Part shown: positions 32,924 to 35,066 of the stretch, piece after piece
How positions within the stretch are numbered: position 1 is the stretch's first letter
Layout of the letters: the number at the start of each line of letters is the position of its first letter
From: Flavobacteriales bacterium
GTDB taxonomy: Bacteria > Bacteroidota > Bacteroidia > Flavobacteriales_G > JALEGO01
Length of the DNA: 35,066 nt
NCBI GenBank assembly: GCA_020629755.1
Contig: JAHDCS010000026.1
Span: forward strand, 1 to 35,066
Direction of reading: 5' to 3'
The notes under the pieces: model-generated
Told to the model about the DNA's origin: nothing
The model's database searches: none
The model's input: the letters and a program-made list of their open reading frames with translations, nothing else
Translations under genes and position numbers: made by a program

Positions 32924-33829
32924 TTGCAAAAACGACTCATTGCTATATCAGGGCCTACAGCCGTTGGAAAAACAGCGATCAGTATTGAGTTGGCTCGTTT
33001 TTTTCAAACAGAAATCATTTCTTTTGATTCGCGTCAATTTTATAAAGAGCTTTCTATTGGCACTGCAAAACGTTTTGCAGTAGAACAACAATGCATTACT
33101 CACCATTTCATAGATAACCTAAGCATTCACGATCGCTATACTGTTGCTGATTACCAGAAAGAGGCTTTACATACTCTAAATAGGTTATTTAAAAACACGG
33201 ATCTTATTATAGCTGTGGGTGGATCTGGTTTGTTTTTAAAAAGCATTATTGAAGGCTTAGACCACATCCCCCCAATATCTGAAAACATTAAAAATCATGT
33301 CGAAAAGCTCTATAAAGAAAAAGGGCTTTCTGCACTGCAAGATCAACTTCTCCAGCTTGACCCTCAAGGCGCTGCACAAATAGACCTGCTAAACCCAAGA
33401 CGACTCATGCGCGCTCTTATGGTATACAAACAAACCCAAAAATCAATTGTCTCTTACAGAAAAAAAAAGCCAAAACGCCCATTTAAAACACTTCATTTTT
33501 TTATCGATCAACCTCGTGATCTACTCTATAAAAAAATCAACAACCGTGTAGATAAAATGATTCAAGCAGGCTTAATAGAAGAATGCCAATCCCTATTACC
33601 TCATGAATCTTTACCTAGTCTAAACACCGTAGGATACAAAGAAATATTCAGCTATTTGCATAAAAAAATCTCTAAGCAGCAGGCTATAGAGAATATTAAA
33701 AAGAACACCAGAAACTATGCGAAAAGACAAAAAACCTGGTTTTACAACCAAGGTTTTGATTACAGAATCTCAAATAATCAACGGCTAAATGTTCATAAGA
33801 TTTTAACACAAATCATTAAAAACCATTAA
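32924..33829 (+). CDS. miaA: tRNA dimethylallyltransferase
   Basis: Cytosolic enzyme of 301 residues that attaches a dimethylallyl group to A37 of tRNAs reading UNN codons. The P-loop GPTAVGKT is at 10-17, then SFDSRQFYKELSIGTAK, HHFIDNLSIHDRYTVADYQ, AVGGSGLFLKSIIEGLD, NPRRLMRALMVY and GYKEIFSYL with TRNYAKRQKTWF, all landmark MiaA motifs. Length is normal. It starts with TTG, itself part of a run of eleven T (32915-32925) that begins right after the TAG of the preceding gene; there is no Shine-Dalgarno sequence. The run could slip during replication without disturbing the reading frame. Confidence 0.95.
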   Translation: MQKRLIAISGPTAVGKTAISIELARFFQTEIISFDSRQFYKELSIGTAKRFAVEQQCITHHFIDNLSIHDRYTVADYQKEALHTLNRLFKNTDLIIAVGGSGLFLKSIIEGLDHIPPISENIKNHVEKLYKEKGLSALQDQLLQLDPQGAAQIDLLNPRRLMRALMVYKQTQKSIVSYRKKKPKRPFKTLHFFIDQPRDLLYKKINNRVDKMIQAGLIEECQSLLPHESLPSLNTVGYKEIFSYLHKKISKQQAIENIKKNTRNYAKRQKTWFYNQGFDYRISNNQRLNVHKILTQIIKNH

Positions 33830-33857
33830 AACACCCCCCTTCTTTGAATGATATTTA

Positions 33858-33865
33858 TTAATTTG
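33858..33865 (+). promoter_or_regulatory. -7-like box (TTAATTTG) for the downstream barrel gene
   Basis: Seven of eight matches to TAnnTTTG. It ends 12 bases before the ATG at 33878, supporting that ATG as the original start of the next gene. Confidence 0.35.
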
Positions 33866-33877
33866 GACTCATAGTTT

Positions 33878-34832
33878 ATGGACAAAACGGACCATATTTT
33901 TAGCCTTACTTTGCTTATTTATAAGCACTAGTTTTGCCCAACGAAGTGTATTTCATGGCAGTTACTGGAAACAAATACGAAAAGAAATTATGCTTGGCTT
34001 TGGTGGCACTAATTTCTTAGGCGATCTGGCCGGTAAAAATCAAATTGGGTCTGATTTTTATCAAGATTTAGAGCTTGTTTCTACACGTTATTTATTAAAC
34101 GCTGGTTTTAGATATTATGTATTACGTACAGCCTCTTTAAGAGCTAGCCTTTCTTACGGCCAACTCACTGGAGATGACGCATTAACCAAAGAACCTTTTC
34201 GAAGTAATCGAAACATCCATTTTAAATCTCCAATCGCTGAATTATCGGTTTTAGCTGAGTGGCATATCATTAAAGAAAATTATGGAAAACGCTATAAAAT
34301 AAGGGGTGCAAAAGCACAAAACAGAAAGTTTGGTTTAGTCGGTTTTGGAGGGATTGGCGTGGCTTATTTCAACCCTAAGGGTCAGTATTTTGATGGAGAA
34401 TGGTATAATCTTAAATCTCTAAACACTGAAGGGCAAGGCTTATTTGGAGGTGCAGACCCCTATTCAAATTTCACACTTGTTTTCCCATTAGGTTTTGGGG
34501 CTAAATATATCTTCAATCGAAACTGGAAAATGGAAGTTGATTTTGGTTTAAGAAAAACCATGACGGACTATATAGATGATGTCAGTAATGTATATTTTGA
34601 TAAAAGTGTATTAGAAAATCAATTTGGTGAAGTCTCTGCCTATTTTTCTGACCCAAGTTTAAGCCCTGTTAACCCACAAACACAACTTTGGCAAACAAGA
34701 CCAGGAGAAAGACGAGGTGATCCTTCAGATAAGGATGCCTATATGTTTGGTACTATTACCCTAAATTACATCATTAATCAGAGAAGAGGGTATCGAAGAA
34801 TAAAGAAAAGACGTTCTGTTCCTTCTTTTTAA
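33878..34832 (+). CDS. Outer-membrane beta-barrel protein (DUF6089/PorG-like), start codon out of frame
   Basis: The open frame ending at 34832 encodes a barrel protein resembling Bacteroidota proteins annotated DUF6089/PorG-like: GFGGTNFLGDLAG, LLNAGFRYYVLR, LRASLSYGQLTGDD, IHFKSPIAELSVLAEWHI, GLVGFGGIGVAYFNPK, MEVDFGLRKTMTDYIDDVS, GDPSDKDAYMFGTITLNYII. The first in-frame ATG is at 33990, inside the mature protein. Upstream of it the same frame encodes a signal peptide (TKRTIFLALLCLFISTSFAQ) from about 33882, with no ATG, GTG or TTG before it. An ATG at 33878 is well placed after a promoter-like box but is one base out of frame (ATGGACA). Removing one G would give M-T-K-R-T-I-F directly. A frameshift, sequencing error or unusual start is likely. 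Confidence 0.72.
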
Positions 34833-34991
34833 CCCCGTACGTACTTTTTAGAGTTCTTTTCAAAACTAAAATTCAAAATTTTATTCCGCTTTTAGGAATA
34901 CTTATCTCCTCTTTTTGCCCCTATTAAGGCGTTTTTTCATTAGCGAATCTTTCATAAACCTCATTATCATTGAATTTTAGAGATCTCACAA

Positions 34992-35066
34992 GTGAAAAAG
35001 AAAATTTTCATAGTGCGTTCAAAAGTGCGCTGGCCTGCCAAGAATGGCGGGCGTGGGTTGAAGGTG
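34992..35066 (+). CDS. 5' end of an unidentified gene (cut by window edge)
   Basis: A GTG start opens 25 codons to the window end: K-K-K-I-F-I-V-R-S-K-V-R-W-P-A-K-N-G-G-R and on. The beta-strand plus SKVRWPAKNGG resembles the first strand and loop of GT-B glycosyltransferases (compare SKVPYPxxDGG), but 25 residues cannot prove it. The gap 34833-34991 shows no other gene. Confidence 0.35.
   Translation, partial: MKKKIFIVRSKVRWPAKNGGRGLKV

Noticed and set aside
1-35066. Anti-phage defence island, CRISPR array, prophage or tRNA genes
   Set aside because: No direct-repeat array, integrase, phage structural gene or cloverleaf was recognised on either strand; nearly all sequence is covered by housekeeping and envelope genes.

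Overview
The window looks like a stretch of chromosome from a low-GC member of the Bacteroidota, probably Flavobacteriia-like. Signs are a TonB-dependent receptor with an N-terminal carboxypeptidase-regulatory-like domain, families largely confined to this phylum (DUF4294, START-like, CcmD-type small protein, CxxxY-type CcmE), bacillithiol synthesis (BshB1), no obvious Shine-Dalgarno sequences, and several TAnnTTTG-like promoter boxes. No tRNA, rRNA, CRISPR array, transposase or prophage gene was seen. All assignments are by reading the sequence; no database search was run.

Layout. 1-6618: 5' part of a TonB receptor (-), a MerR/B12-binding regulator (+), an outer-membrane patatin with POTRA and barrel plus an overlapping NUDIX hydrolase (-), an Smr-domain protein (+), and a zinc-peptidase lipoprotein (-). 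6739-11281 (+): a helical-repeat protein overlapping bifunctional ftcD, then a polytopic membrane patatin. 11284-13203 (-): ccmB-ccmC-ccmD-ccmE. 13151-20600 (+): a 1727-residue ORF joining BshB1 to TamB, then mpl and a GDPD lipoprotein, each overlapping the previous gene by 1-4 bases. 20646-22265 (-): a receiver/PP2C-type phosphatase. 22423-24270 (+): a START-like protein and an LptF/LptG permease. 24254-28315 (-): accC, DUF4294, thiolase and an NlpC/P60 peptidase. 28366-29034 (+): a secreted putative barrel protein. 29067-32270 (-): an M1 peptidase with a C-terminal outer-membrane barrel. 32363-33829 (+): a pRiA4b ORF-3-like protein and miaA. 33878-34832 (+): an outer-membrane barrel protein with a displaced start codon. 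The last 75 bases open a new gene (+).

The common theme is the cell envelope: outer-membrane barrels carrying enzymes (patatin, M1 peptidase), TamB-type transport, LPS export, peptidoglycan recycling (mpl, NlpC/P60) and phospholipid or glycerophosphodiester turnover. The most unusual items are the in-frame BshB1-TamB fusion, whose topology is plausible; a palindromic repeat found at two convergent gene junctions that supplies stop codons to neighbouring genes; a CcmE whose haem-binding His is replaced by Cys in a cluster without ccmF; and promoter-like boxes placed 4-5 bases before start codons, which suggests leaderless mRNAs.
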